Shown: one piece after another, positions 1-7,557 of the stretch
Position numbering within the stretch: the stretch's first letter is position 1
How the letters are laid out: each line of letters starts with the position of its first letter
Origin: Phycisphaerae bacterium
GTDB lineage: Bacteria > Planctomycetota > Phycisphaerae > UBA1845
Reading direction: 5' to 3'
Assembly (NCBI GenBank): GCA_020056715.1
Contig: JAGVHG010000175.1
Coordinates: 1 to 37,745 of the forward strand
Length of the DNA stretch: 37,745 nucleotides
The notes under the pieces: model-generated
Told to the model about the DNA's origin: nothing
Seen by the model: the letters and a program-made list of their open reading frames with translations, nothing else
The model's database searches: none
Position numbers and translations under genes: made by a program

Positions 1-35
1 ATTTCTCCCATTTTGTTGCCGCTAAAACTGACCGC

Positions 36-380
36 ATGAAGCTTTCGCTGCGGAGCACCGTTCTTAGGCTGGTACTCGCTGCGCTGGGATTCGTGTCGCT
101 CGGTGGTCTTCTCGTCACTGCCGGCTGGTTTGTAGTAAGCGGTACAGCCGGTGGTCTGGGGGTACTCTTCGGCGATCGCTGGTGGCTGGGAAACCTGGTA
201 GCCGGGATCCTGTTTCTAGCCGGCCTGGGCCTCGGGATCTACCTCGCGGTGGCCAAGGGCAAGAGGACCTTTCTGGAAAGGACGGTCAAGAAATATGAAA
301 CACGACAGGCTCGACAGCAGTCTGAATTCGGGCGCAGTGCATCCAACCAAACAGAGGATGCCGCCACCGCAAGGGAGTGA
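36..380 (+). CDS. Small two-TM membrane protein
   Basis: Hypothetical 114-residue inner-membrane protein. Two hydrophobic segments (about residues 10-35 and 50-72) are followed by a basic, polar tail (KGKRTFLERTVKKYE and onward) that is probably cytoplasmic. I do not recognise a named family; the layout resembles small holin-like or YqjE-like proteins. Its 3' end overlaps the next gene, which is also a small membrane protein, so the two are probably co-transcribed. It heads a run of small membrane genes ending at the DUF3309-like gene near 3.1 kb. The ATG at 36 is the first in frame and lies close to the window edge, so an upstream promoter cannot be judged. Confidence 0.6.
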   Translation: MKLSLRSTVLRLVLAALGFVSLGGLLVTAGWFVVSGTAGGLGVLFGDRWWLGNLVAGILFLAGLGLGIYLAVAKGKRTFLERTVKKYETRQARQQSEFGRSASNQTEDAATARE

Positions 381-807
381 ATACAGCTTTTTGGAAAACC
401 AAGCCGCAGATGCTAAGACTGCGATGATCCGAACGCTGGAAAGTATGAAAGCGACCGTGGGGGAAGTTACTGATCTTCGCCCCTTCGTCCGGCCGCGTCC
501 TTTGCTCGTAGGCGTCTCGGCACTCGCCGTTGGATTTGTCGTGGGCACCGTAATGGGTCTGATGCGGCGGAGAATGGTAAAAACACCGATGGTGTACGCA
601 CGAGCAAACGGGCGAGCAGCCTATGCATACCCAGAGCGAAACAAGGCGGCCCCTAAGAAATCATTCTTGTTCGCAATCGCCGGACCGCTCCTGGCCGCGA
701 TCGTGCAAATGGTGGTCAAGAATTCGATGGCGGAGAGCGTTTATACGGCGGTCCCACGACGAGATGAAGGGCTTTCACGGGACGATTCAACGGGAAGTTG
801 CATCTGA
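295..807 (+). CDS. Small membrane protein, YqjD-like layout
   Basis: Hypothetical 170-residue protein. A polar N-terminal half containing a short amphipathic helix (around residues 35-55) leads to one hydrophobic segment near residues 72-90 (LLVGVSALAVGFVVGTVMG) and a second near 125-143. This helix-then-TM layout recalls membrane-anchored YqjD/ElaB-type proteins, but similarity is only in architecture. The annotated ATG overlaps the preceding gene by 86 bases and lacks a convincing ribosome binding site. A TTG at 391, 13 bases after AAGGGAG, or an internal ATG at 424 are alternatives. The start is therefore uncertain while the C-terminal two-thirds look genuinely coding. Confidence 0.5.
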   Translation: MKHDRLDSSLNSGAVHPTKQRMPPPQGSEYSFLENQAADAKTAMIRTLESMKATVGEVTDLRPFVRPRPLLVGVSALAVGFVVGTVMGLMRRRMVKTPMVYARANGRAAYAYPERNKAAPKKSFLFAIAGPLLAAIVQMVVKNSMAESVYTAVPRRDEGLSRDDSTGSCI

Positions 808-878
808 CTATGGGAATGAACGATACCTGTAAGCATCGCGTCCTCGATGCGGATGCGTACGCCTGCGAGGAATGAAAC

Positions 879-1025
879 ATGATGACCATTGTCGTGATCC
901 TATTGATCCTCTGGCTTTTGGGGTTGGTGACTTCTTACACACTCGGCGGACTCCTTCATATCTTGTTGGTGGTCGCCGTCGTTGTCGTGTTGATCAGAGT
1001 TATTCAGGGACGGCGGCCCCTGTAG
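879..1025 (+). CDS. lmo0937/DUF5670-like small membrane protein
   Basis: A 48-residue very hydrophobic protein beginning MMTIVVILLILWLLG, with a central Tyr-Thr-Leu-Gly-Gly turn, a His, a second hydrophobic stretch and a basic end (IRVIQGRRPL). This pattern is the hallmark of the lmo0937 family of tiny membrane proteins (DUF5670), whose members are about 50 residues. GAGG at 867-870 gives a ribosome binding site 8 bases before the ATG. The function of the family is not established to my knowledge; members often sit near stress-related membrane genes, and here the next gene is an AI-2E-type transporter 37 bases downstream. Confidence 0.8.
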   Translation: MMTIVVILLILWLLGLVTSYTLGGLLHILLVVAVVVVLIRVIQGRRPL

Positions 1026-1062
1026 ACGTACTGAGTGGGTAAGAATCGTCGAAGAGAATTGC

Positions 1063-2949
1063 ATGGCCAAGTCGAACCATTTCGCCAAGTCATCGTGGAT
1101 GTTGTCGCTGGCGTCGCTCGCTGTGATCGTTGCTGCTCTTTATTTGGCGAAGGGCGTGCTGGTTCCCTTGACGTTGGCCACGCTGCTGACCTTTCAGTTG
1201 ATCCCGGTATGTGACTGGCTGGAACGGCGGAAACTGGGGCGTATCCCAGCGGTGTTGGTTGCAGTCATCCTGGCGTTCTCGGTGTTGGGCGCAGGGGCAT
1301 GGATGGCAACGGTTCAAATGATCGACCTCGCGCCCAAAATACCTGTGTACCAGAGCAATATTCAAACGAAGCTAATTTCGGTGAATGATTATCTGAGCAC
1401 TGCGCTCGGTAAGGTCATAAGAACGGCCCGAGACGCCGGCCAGAGTCTTTCGCCATCAGTGGCAACAGATGATCCGAACGGGGGCGAGGAACGGCCAGTC
1501 CCCGTTAAAGTGATCCCTTCGTCACCGAGCCCGCTGCAAATCATTGGTGCATTGTTCGGCACCATGCTTGGGGTCTTGGGCTCCGCGGGAGTCGTCATCG
1601 TTCTCGTTGTGTTTTTCCTTGTCCGGCGCGAGGACTTGCGGGATCGATTCATCCGCCTGGTTGGAAAAGGTCAAGTCACCGTGACCACTCAAACGCTGGA
1701 AGAGGCCAGCGCACGAGTGAGCCGATACCTCTCGATGCAATTTCTCGTCAATATTACCTATGGCGCTCCGGTCACCATCGGGCTTTACATGATCGGGGTA
1801 CCTAACGCCATCCTGTGGGGGATTCTGGCTACAGTCCTAAGGTTCATTCCCTACGTAGGACCTTTGATCGCTGCCGTGGCGCCGATCGGCCTCTCGATGA
1901 CCATCGCGACGGGCTGGGTAGCGCCTATTCTGACGCTAGGACTGTTTCTGGTTCTGGAGTTGATCAGCAACAACATTATAGAGCCGTGGATCTATGGTAA
2001 GAATACCGGCGTGTCGGCAGTCGCGGTGCTGGTGGCGGCCGTTTTCTGGACTTGGCTGTGGGGAGCTGGGGGGCTGCTGCTCGCCACCCCGTTGACCGTG
2101 TGCCTTCTTGTGATCGGCAAGCACGTTCCCCAACTATCCTTCCTGGATATTCTGCTGGGCAATGAGCCGGTGTTTGAGCCGAAAAAGCGCGTCTATCAGC
2201 GTCTCCTGGCCGGAGATCAGGAAGAAGCAGCCGAATTGGTCGAGGGCTTTCTTGAGCAGATGCCGCTCGTCGAAGTCTACGACACGGTGCTTGTCCCGGC
2301 GCTGGCCATGGCCGAAATTGATTGGCATCGCGGCGAGCTTGACGAGGGCAGGCACAAGTTTATCTTTCAGAGCCTGAGGTCCTCGATCGAAGAACTGGGT
2401 GAACGACAGCAGGCCATCCAAGTGAAAGAGGACGCTGCGGAAGCTAAAGAAACAGAGGGAGCTTCTAGTCTCGTTCTTTCGGCCGACACGTCGAAGCTCT
2501 GTGTTCTCTGTTTGCCGGCCCACGACGAGGCGGATGAGATCGCCGGATTGATGCTGGCTCAATTGCTGGATTTGGGGGGATGCACGGTGCACGCCGTCTC
2601 GGTCACGGCTTTGGTCAGCGAGATGGTTGAGCTTGTCGAACAGCACAAGGCCGAAGTGGTTTGCATTTCCTCCACGCCGCCCGCCGCCGTGATGCACGCG
2701 AGATACCTCTGCAAGCGTCTTCGTGGTCGTTTCCCGGAAGCGAATCTGGTCGTAGGATTATGGAACGCAAAAGGCGACCTGAACCAGGCGAAAGAGCGAA
2801 TCGGCTGCGGCGCAGCGGCGCATGTTGTTGGGACGTTAGCAGACGCTCAAGAACAGGTCCGACAAATGATCCAGTCGCTTTTGCTTCGACGCGAGAACCA
2901 AGAGCAGCGGGAGATCGTTCCGATGGTGATGGCAGGAGCCTGCGCGTGA
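1063..2949 (+). CDS. AI-2E family transporter with C-terminal B12-binding-like domain
   Basis: A 628-residue inner-membrane protein. Residues about 1-365 form the AI-2E/PerM (formerly UPF0118) permease, with paired N-terminal TM helices, a soluble insert around residues 85-155, and the conserved glycine/proline-rich C-terminal helices (RFIPYVGPLIAAV; LISNNIIEPWIYGKNTGVS). Family members have been linked to autoinducer-2 export or Na+/H+ exchange; the substrate here cannot be told. Residues about 366-470 are a helical linker, and 473-615 resemble a cobalamin-binding Rossmann domain of the MerR-regulator type. In my alignment the axial His falls on Asp491, so cobalamin binding is doubtful. Typical PerM proteins are about 350 residues and lack this extension. 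Confidence 0.85.
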   Translation: MAKSNHFAKSSWMLSLASLAVIVAALYLAKGVLVPLTLATLLTFQLIPVCDWLERRKLGRIPAVLVAVILAFSVLGAGAWMATVQMIDLAPKIPVYQSNIQTKLISVNDYLSTALGKVIRTARDAGQSLSPSVATDDPNGGEERPVPVKVIPSSPSPLQIIGALFGTMLGVLGSAGVVIVLVVFFLVRREDLRDRFIRLVGKGQVTVTTQTLEEASARVSRYLSMQFLVNITYGAPVTIGLYMIGVPNAILWGILATVLRFIPYVGPLIAAVAPIGLSMTIATGWVAPILTLGLFLVLELISNNIIEPWIYGKNTGVSAVAVLVAAVFWTWLWGAGGLLLATPLTVCLLVIGKHVPQLSFLDILLGNEPVFEPKKRVYQRLLAGDQEEAAELVEGFLEQMPLVEVYDTVLVPALAMAEIDWHRGELDEGRHKFIFQSLRSSIEELGERQQAIQVKEDAAEAKETEGASSLVLSADTSKLCVLCLPAHDEADEIAGLMLAQLLDLGGCTVHAVSVTALVSEMVELVEQHKAEVVCISSTPPAAVMHARYLCKRLRGRFPEANLVVGLWNAKGDLNQAKERIGCGAAAHVVGTLADAQEQVRQMIQSLLLRRENQEQREIVPMVMAGACA

Positions 2950-2992
2950 ACCCATTTTGTGTGTTTGAACATTCTTGATAGGAGAAATGAAA

Positions 2993-3148
2993 ATGCTTTC
3001 CACTGTTTTGATCGTCATCTTGATTCTGATGCTTCTGGGTTCGGCGCCCACGTGGCCTCACAGCAGAAACTGGGGCTATTATCCAAGCGGCGGGCTTGGA
3101 GTGGTCCTGCTCATTGTGGTCATTTTGCTGCTCCTGGGGCGCATCTGA
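2993..3148 (+). CDS. DUF3309-like small membrane protein
   Basis: A 51-residue protein starting MLSTVLIVILILMLLG, followed by APTWPHSRNWGYYPSGGLG and a second hydrophobic helix ending LLLLGRI. The WPHS-WGY-PSGG core between two short TM helices is diagnostic of DUF3309, whose members are about 50 residues and of unknown function. An ATG two codons upstream (2987) is in frame, but GGAG at 2981-2984 lies only 2 bases from it and 8 from the ATG at 2993, so 2993 is preferred. It follows the transporter gene by 43 bases and probably shares its transcript. Confidence 0.85.
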   Translation: MLSTVLIVILILMLLGSAPTWPHSRNWGYYPSGGLGVVLLIVVILLLLGRI

Positions 3149-3313
3149 TCTTCAATACCGAGAAAGTGAAAGGGGAAATAGCAGACGAAAGGGAGTCCGG
3201 ACAAGGGAGAGCCGACGGAAACGGAATTCAATATCTCCGTTATCGCTAAATGAGGTCGCCTCCAAATAACCGGTAGAAGATTCGTTAACAAGGTTTTTGA
3301 AAAGGAAAAAGAA

Positions 3314-3721
3314 ATGAAGACTGCAAGTGTGTTCGTGACGATGTTGGCGTTGGCGGTTGTATCCGGTTGTCAATCTGCCGGCCCACGAGGGGGCGGCGTG
3401 TCCAGGGATGAGGGATTTAAGATCGCCGTCCCGACATTTGAGACGGCCGTCAAACAGGGTGAACTTCAAACTGTTGCCGTCTCGATTCAACGTGGCGAGT
3501 TTTTCAAGCGCGACGTGAAACTGCAAATCAAGGCGTCTAAGGGCATCGCCGTTGACCCGACCAACGTCATGATTAAAGCGAGTGATAAACCTGACGTGCA
3601 ACTCACGGTTACAGCTAGCAAGGATGCTGCCCTCGGTGAGTATCGTGTCTATGTGACGGGCACACCCGCTACCGGGCAGCCGACCTCGGCGGAATTCAAG
3701 GTGAAAGTCGTCGCTCCGTAA
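3314..3721 (+). CDS. Small lipoprotein with beta-sandwich-like domain
   Basis: A 135-residue predicted lipoprotein. The N-terminus MKTASVFVTMLALAVVSGC carries a signal peptide with a lipobox (VSGC), Cys19 being the lipidated residue. The mature part is strand-rich with alternating hydrophobic residues, resembling an immunoglobulin-like or NEW3/CARDB-type fold of the sort that tolerates repeated 'V-V-x-V' strands. No catalytic motif is visible. A run AAAGGAAAAAG just upstream of the ATG is a plausible ribosome binding region. Probably attached to the outer or inner membrane facing the periplasm; function unknown. Confidence 0.75.
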   Translation: MKTASVFVTMLALAVVSGCQSAGPRGGGVSRDEGFKIAVPTFETAVKQGELQTVAVSIQRGEFFKRDVKLQIKASKGIAVDPTNVMIKASDKPDVQLTVTASKDAALGEYRVYVTGTPATGQPTSAEFKVKVVAP

Positions 3722-3832
3722 TTTCGGACGGCCTGATCCTGGTAACAGTCACAGAGCGGACCGTTCCCCAGGTCAACCGTCGAACGAATGATCCGCATAT
3801 GTACCCTACTGCTCCATGTGAGGGAGAGGGTG
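3722..3832. other. Convergent intergenic spacer
   Basis: This 111-base spacer separates the lipoprotein gene from convergent accA. It contains the phrase GAGGGAGAGGGTGTTAGG (about 3819-3836), which resembles GGGAGAGGG-type phrases near 28475 and 7045. I see no strong terminator hairpin. Confidence 0.4.
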
Positions 3833-4954
3833 TTAGGCCGGGACGATCTCGGGGTGGGTGAATCGCGCACCCAATCGGGTTACTCGGTGCGTTGATCGAC
3901 GCGGGCTTCGCGTTTCCAACTCCGGGCGTATTTCGCTCGGGGATTCGAAGAAGCTGCCGAGGTGGCGGATACGCTCTTGCCGTTTAGCGACCAGGGAGTC
4001 GAGGCCAAGCCGCTTAAGCTCAGCCAGCGTCCCGATTAGATACTTCTCGAGGCTCGACGCCGCCGCTTCGGGGTCGCGATGCGCTCCACCGACCGGTTCC
4101 GGGATTACGTGGTCGATCAGGTCGAGCTTGAGCAGTTCCCGCGAGGTCAACTTCAACGCCTCGGCCGCGTGTTTGCGACGTTCCGCCGTTTTCCACAGGA
4201 TAGCCGCGCAGCCTTCCGGCGAAATCACCGAATAGAACGCGTGCTGGAACATGGCCACCCGATCCGCAACGCCGATTCCCAAGGCCCCGCCGCTGCCGCC
4301 CTCGCCGATCACCACGCTGACGATCGGCGTACGGAGCCGCGACATCTCCATCAGGTTGGTCGCGATGGCGAAGGCGATCCCACGTTCCTCCGCGCCGATG
4401 CCGGGGTAGGCGCCTTGCGTATCAATCAGGCATACAACGGGCAGGCCGTACTTCTCCGCGAGCCGCATCTTGCGGAGCGCCTTGCGGTAGCCTTCGGGAT
4501 GGGCACAGCCGAAGTTGCAGGCCATCCGCTGTTTGATGTCTTTGCCTTTGTCGTGGCCGACGAACATCACGCGATGGCCGCCGATACGACCGAAACCGGT
4601 CAAAATCGCCCGGTCGTCGCCAAAGTCACGGTCGCCGTGCAGCTCACAGAAATCACGAAATACAGTCTGGATGTAGTCTGTGGATAGTGGCCGCTTCGCA
4701 TGTCGTGCAACTTGGACCGTCTCCCACGGCGTGAGGTTAGAGTACAGCCGCTTCAGCGTTGTCTTGAAACGGACGCGCTGTTGTTTGATATCCGCAGTTA
4801 GGTCGCGGCCGGTGTCCCGCTGTTCGCGCTCCATGGCCTCCACGTCCTGCTGTATGCGCAGGAGCGGTTTCTCGAATTCGAGGAAGCCCCCGATGCTCGG
4901 TGCGCCGGACCCCGCCGACGAAACCGCCGGCTCATTGGTTAGAACGTCACTCAT
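3833..4954 (-). CDS. accA: Acetyl-CoA carboxylase carboxyltransferase subunit alpha
   Basis: Alpha subunit of the carboxyltransferase half of acetyl-CoA carboxylase, which transfers carboxyl from biotin to acetyl-CoA to make malonyl-CoA in the cytoplasm. At 373 residues it is longer than the usual 320 or so because of an N-terminal and a C-terminal tail (ending in RVTRLGARFTHPEIVPA). Conserved blocks are all present: RPLSTDYIQTVF near residue 88, a GEGGSGGALGIG loop near 215-226 and SVISPEGCAAILWK near 240-254. AccD, AccB and AccC are not in the window. It is a single gene convergent with the lipoprotein gene. Malonyl-CoA links it functionally to the ketosynthase operon at 14.7-20.5 kb, but no co-regulation is visible. 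Confidence 0.95.
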   Translation of the reverse strand: MSDVLTNEPAVSSAGSGAPSIGGFLEFEKPLLRIQQDVEAMEREQRDTGRDLTADIKQQRVRFKTTLKRLYSNLTPWETVQVARHAKRPLSTDYIQTVFRDFCELHGDRDFGDDRAILTGFGRIGGHRVMFVGHDKGKDIKQRMACNFGCAHPEGYRKALRKMRLAEKYGLPVVCLIDTQGAYPGIGAEERGIAFAIATNLMEMSRLRTPIVSVVIGEGGSGGALGIGVADRVAMFQHAFYSVISPEGCAAILWKTAERRKHAAEALKLTSRELLKLDLIDHVIPEPVGGAHRDPEAAASSLEKYLIGTLAELKRLGLDSLVAKRQERIRHLGSFFESPSEIRPELETRSPRRSTHRVTRLGARFTHPEIVPA

Positions 4955-5145
4955 CGTGTGTGCTCGTTTAAGACCGCTAGGCCGCGCCCCCGCGCCACCG
5001 GTGCGCCGCCCGCATGTCTTAAGTAGGATAACCTGATATCGGTGGATGGCAAGAGGTTTTCTGAGGTTGATGCCGGTTTTGCTTCGTGTAACTGCGTTCT
5101 GATGTCCGGGTTAGTTGCCATAAACATTTGTGGTTACGTAGGTTA

Positions 5146-6258
5146 CTACTGTTTCTTGTGGATCGGTGTTATGTTCGTCACATCCTGAACTCGTTGCAAA
5201 AGATCACTAAGACGATCCAATGCCGATTTGGCATCGATGGTCTTGAGGGCGACTTGGCCTAAGAGGTTGTCCAAGTCGCGCACGATCAAGCGTTTTTGTG
5301 CAGATTGCGGGTCCAAATGAGTGTCTACTCGGACAACCGCTTGTGCTAGTGGGTCTATTTTCGATGAGGCGGATGCCTGCCGATAACGTCGAACGATCGC
5401 CTCCGAGAGAGCAGTCGCCTCCGGCGACCCGCCTGGATACGTTTGCTCGATGCCTTTCGCAACGGCGCTGATGCGAAAGACAACCTGCCCAGCCCATACT
5501 TGCATCCCGACCGGCATGGCGCGATCCGTGGGAACCAACTGCTCCGCGACGCGATCGAACCTCGACGAGTCTACAAGGTCTTTGATCGGATACAGCGGTT
5601 CCATCGACGCGGTAGCGGCGGAATCGTCACCCTCGGACTGAGTTAGGGTTTCATCGGCTATGCGAGGGAATTCGACCTCAACTTTCGGCTCCGGTGTTAC
5701 ACTAACGGCCGATGAGGCGCGCCGGACCGGGATCTGTATCTCCGTGCGATAGGCGCCGGAGGGAGCGCCTCTCAGCGGCGAAGGATACGATTCGATCACC
5801 GGCCCGACGGCCTCGAATCCGTTGGTCGAAACCCAGTCGTGCATCAAAGAATACGATTGTGTCGTCGTGCCGTAGGATCCTTCCACAACGAGTGAGACAA
5901 CTTGTTCGCCATCACGTTGGGCGCTTTTTAGCGGCGGCTCCGGTATCCAATCGCCGCGGGTGACGAATCCGACCTCCGTCCGCAGGGACTCCGCCAGGAC
6001 GACGGTCGGGTCGGCAAGGTACCTCGCGAACATAGGCCCGCTCTCATTGTGCTCGGCCATGGCCTCACGCACCTGCTTGAACAACGGGCCGACCGTCCAA
6101 TAGGGGCCGGTGTGTTCGAGAAACACGACCCGCGCGGGGTCGGTATGCTTGAGTACGATCTCTGGTGCGGCGGTAGGGGGAGTCACGTCCGCCGCGCGAG
6201 CACCCATCGCGGTCGCCCCAAGCGTGCCGAGCACTACCCCTAATTTCAAATGATACAT
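5146..6258 (-). CDS. Exported GyrI-like effector-binding domain protein
   Basis: About 370 residues from the preferred ATG at 6258, which gives a clean signal peptide (MYHLKLGVVLGTLGATAMGARA). An upstream in-frame ATG at 6321 would bury the signal in a basic leader. Residues about 30-170 of the mature form resemble the GyrI/AraC effector-binding (SOUL-like) domain: a strand 'ARVVFLEHTGPYWTVGP', the 'E-V-G-F-V' strand and 'G-S-Y-G' before a helix with 'W....G'. The C-terminal 180 residues are a helical domain I do not recognise. GyrI-like domains are normally cytoplasmic small-molecule sensors, so export is unusual. Function unknown; possibly binds a small molecule in the periplasm. Confidence 0.65.
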   Translation of the reverse strand: MYHLKLGVVLGTLGATAMGARAADVTPPTAAPEIVLKHTDPARVVFLEHTGPYWTVGPLFKQVREAMAEHNESGPMFARYLADPTVVLAESLRTEVGFVTRGDWIPEPPLKSAQRDGEQVVSLVVEGSYGTTTQSYSLMHDWVSTNGFEAVGPVIESYPSPLRGAPSGAYRTEIQIPVRRASSAVSVTPEPKVEVEFPRIADETLTQSEGDDSAATASMEPLYPIKDLVDSSRFDRVAEQLVPTDRAMPVGMQVWAGQVVFRISAVAKGIEQTYPGGSPEATALSEAIVRRYRQASASSKIDPLAQAVVRVDTHLDPQSAQKRLIVRDLDNLLGQVALKTIDAKSALDRLSDLLQRVQDVTNITPIHKKQ

Positions 6259-6460
6259 GTACACTTTCGTTAATCCCTTCAAGTGATACCCCGCCGACCG
6301 GCTGCGGTTGCGGCCAGCCAAAGCTTCTCGGTGTTGGATGGCCCAGCCGAGGCTGGACGGGGCAGGGTCATTAACACAGGATTCGACATGATCTACCCAC
6401 GCCGCAGCCGGGAACCGGCATGGTGGCGCTATGCTTGGTCATGCCACTCGTCGCGCGGTG

Positions 6461-6488
6461 TTGAATGATCCAGCAAGGGATGTATAAT
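6461..6488 (+). promoter_or_regulatory. Candidate promoter of the bactofilin genes
   Basis: TTGAAT at 6461-6466 and a perfect TATAAT at 6483-6488 are separated by 16 bases, about 75 bases before the ATG of the first bactofilin. This is a good sigma-70-type match. No operator is evident. Confidence 0.55.
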
Positions 6489-6563
6489 ACTGCGTGCATA
6501 CCTCCCTACGTTACAAGGAGGTTTCCTCGACGACAAGGTTTAGAGACGACAAGGAGGGTCGCG

Positions 6564-7007
6564 ATGGCCGACTCAACGAATGAATTCCCAACGACGCTTG
6601 GGGCAGATGCTGTATTCAAGGGGCAACTACAGTTCGAGAAGGGCGTCAAACTCCTCGGAAAGTTCGAGGGCGAGATCAGCAGCGAGGGACAACTCCTCGT
6701 CGCGGAGGGGGCGACGCTCACCGGCGACGTGAAGGCCGGCTCGGTGCGCGTCGATGGGCAGATCAAGGGCAACCTCAATGCCAAAACGAAGGTGCAGTTG
6801 TCGGCATCGGCGCGACTGGAGGGCGACGTGCAAACGCAGCGCCTCGAAGTGGCCGAGGGTGCGGTTCTGGTCGGTCGCTGCGTGGTCGGCGTCAACGGTC
6901 AATCCAAGCCGACGACCGACGTGCGCAGCGTCTCCCGCCCGGTGGAGATGATCCCCGCGGCCAAGGCCCGAATGCCCGATCCTGCTCCGGTGATGGTCAA
7001 GAAATAG
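6564..7007 (+). CDS. Bactofilin (polymer-forming cytoskeletal protein)
   Basis: A 147-residue bactofilin. These proteins assemble without nucleotides into filaments at the inner face of the membrane and organise cell shape, stalks or division-related enzymes. Regularly spaced glycine-hydrophobic rungs (V-x-L-x-G-x-x-x-G-x-I; GDVKAGSVRVDGQIKGNLNA) from about residue 15 to 105 form the right-handed beta-helix; a short disordered Pro/Lys-rich tail ends at VMVKK. The ATG at 6564 follows AAGGAGGG at 6551-6558 with ideal spacing, so an upstream in-frame ATG at 6465 is rejected. A second, zinc-ribbon bactofilin follows 81 bases downstream on the same strand. Confidence 0.9.
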   Translation: MADSTNEFPTTLGADAVFKGQLQFEKGVKLLGKFEGEISSEGQLLVAEGATLTGDVKAGSVRVDGQIKGNLNAKTKVQLSASARLEGDVQTQRLEVAEGAVLVGRCVVGVNGQSKPTTDVRSVSRPVEMIPAAKARMPDPAPVMVKK

Positions 7008-7088
7008 CGAGCAGACGATGGTCGTTGGATCCTCCCTATCCCCTCAAGGGGAGAGGAGTATCCTGCGAAGGTGCGGGCGGAGCCTGCG

Positions 7089-7496
7089 ATGTCATCCTCG
7101 CTGATAGAGCCTGGGGCCGCGGTCAAGCGGGTGTTCTGCACGCATTGTGCGCAGGTCATGGATGTCGCCGTCCGGGCGATGTCGGTCTTTTGTCCGCACT
7201 GCAACAAACGCCTCATCCTCGAAGACTACAAGATCAACAGCTACTACGCGGTTCGCGAGTTCTCCACCTGCGGCGACGTGGTCGTGGAAAAAAAGGGTCA
7301 CGTGGTGGCGCCGATCAAGGCCGGCAATCTCACCGTCAAGGGGAAGGTGCAGGGCCATGTCACCGCCCGGGGGCACGTCGAGATCAAGAAGACGGGTTGG
7401 TTCAAGGGCGATCTTGAAGCGCCGTGCCTTGTAGTCGAGAACGGCGCGGTGCTGGACGGATTTGTACGCATTGGACCGGCCAGCGTCCCCGCGTAA
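7089..7496 (+). CDS. Zinc-ribbon bactofilin
   Basis: A 135-residue protein with an N-terminal zinc ribbon (Cys17-T-H-Cys20 and Cys35-P-H-Cys38) joined to a bactofilin-type beta-helix (about residues 55-128, with repeated G-x-V-x-G rungs such as GNLTVKGKVQGHVTARGHVEI). It probably copolymerises with or caps filaments of the bactofilin just upstream; the metal-binding module could recruit a partner or nucleic acid. The ATG at 7089 is preferred over one at 7071 because GGAG at 7079-7082 lies before it. The fusion is less common than plain bactofilins. Function inferred only from domains and neighbour. Confidence 0.8.
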   Translation: MSSSLIEPGAAVKRVFCTHCAQVMDVAVRAMSVFCPHCNKRLILEDYKINSYYAVREFSTCGDVVVEKKGHVVAPIKAGNLTVKGKVQGHVTARGHVEIKKTGWFKGDLEAPCLVVENGAVLDGFVRIGPASVPA

Positions 7497-7557
7497 GCGC
7501 GTACTCCACGTTCAATTGTCGATTTGCGATTGTCGATTGGAAGCTGCCCTCGCGTTG
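7497..7557. repeat. Short AATCG-type phrase repeat
   Basis: The spacer between convergent genes contains imperfect tandem copies of a CGATTG/GATTGTCGATT phrase (about 7511-7541). Similar AAATCG/CAATC phrases recur near 28267-28315 and 32750-32775, suggesting a dispersed intergenic repeat type. Confidence 0.4.
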
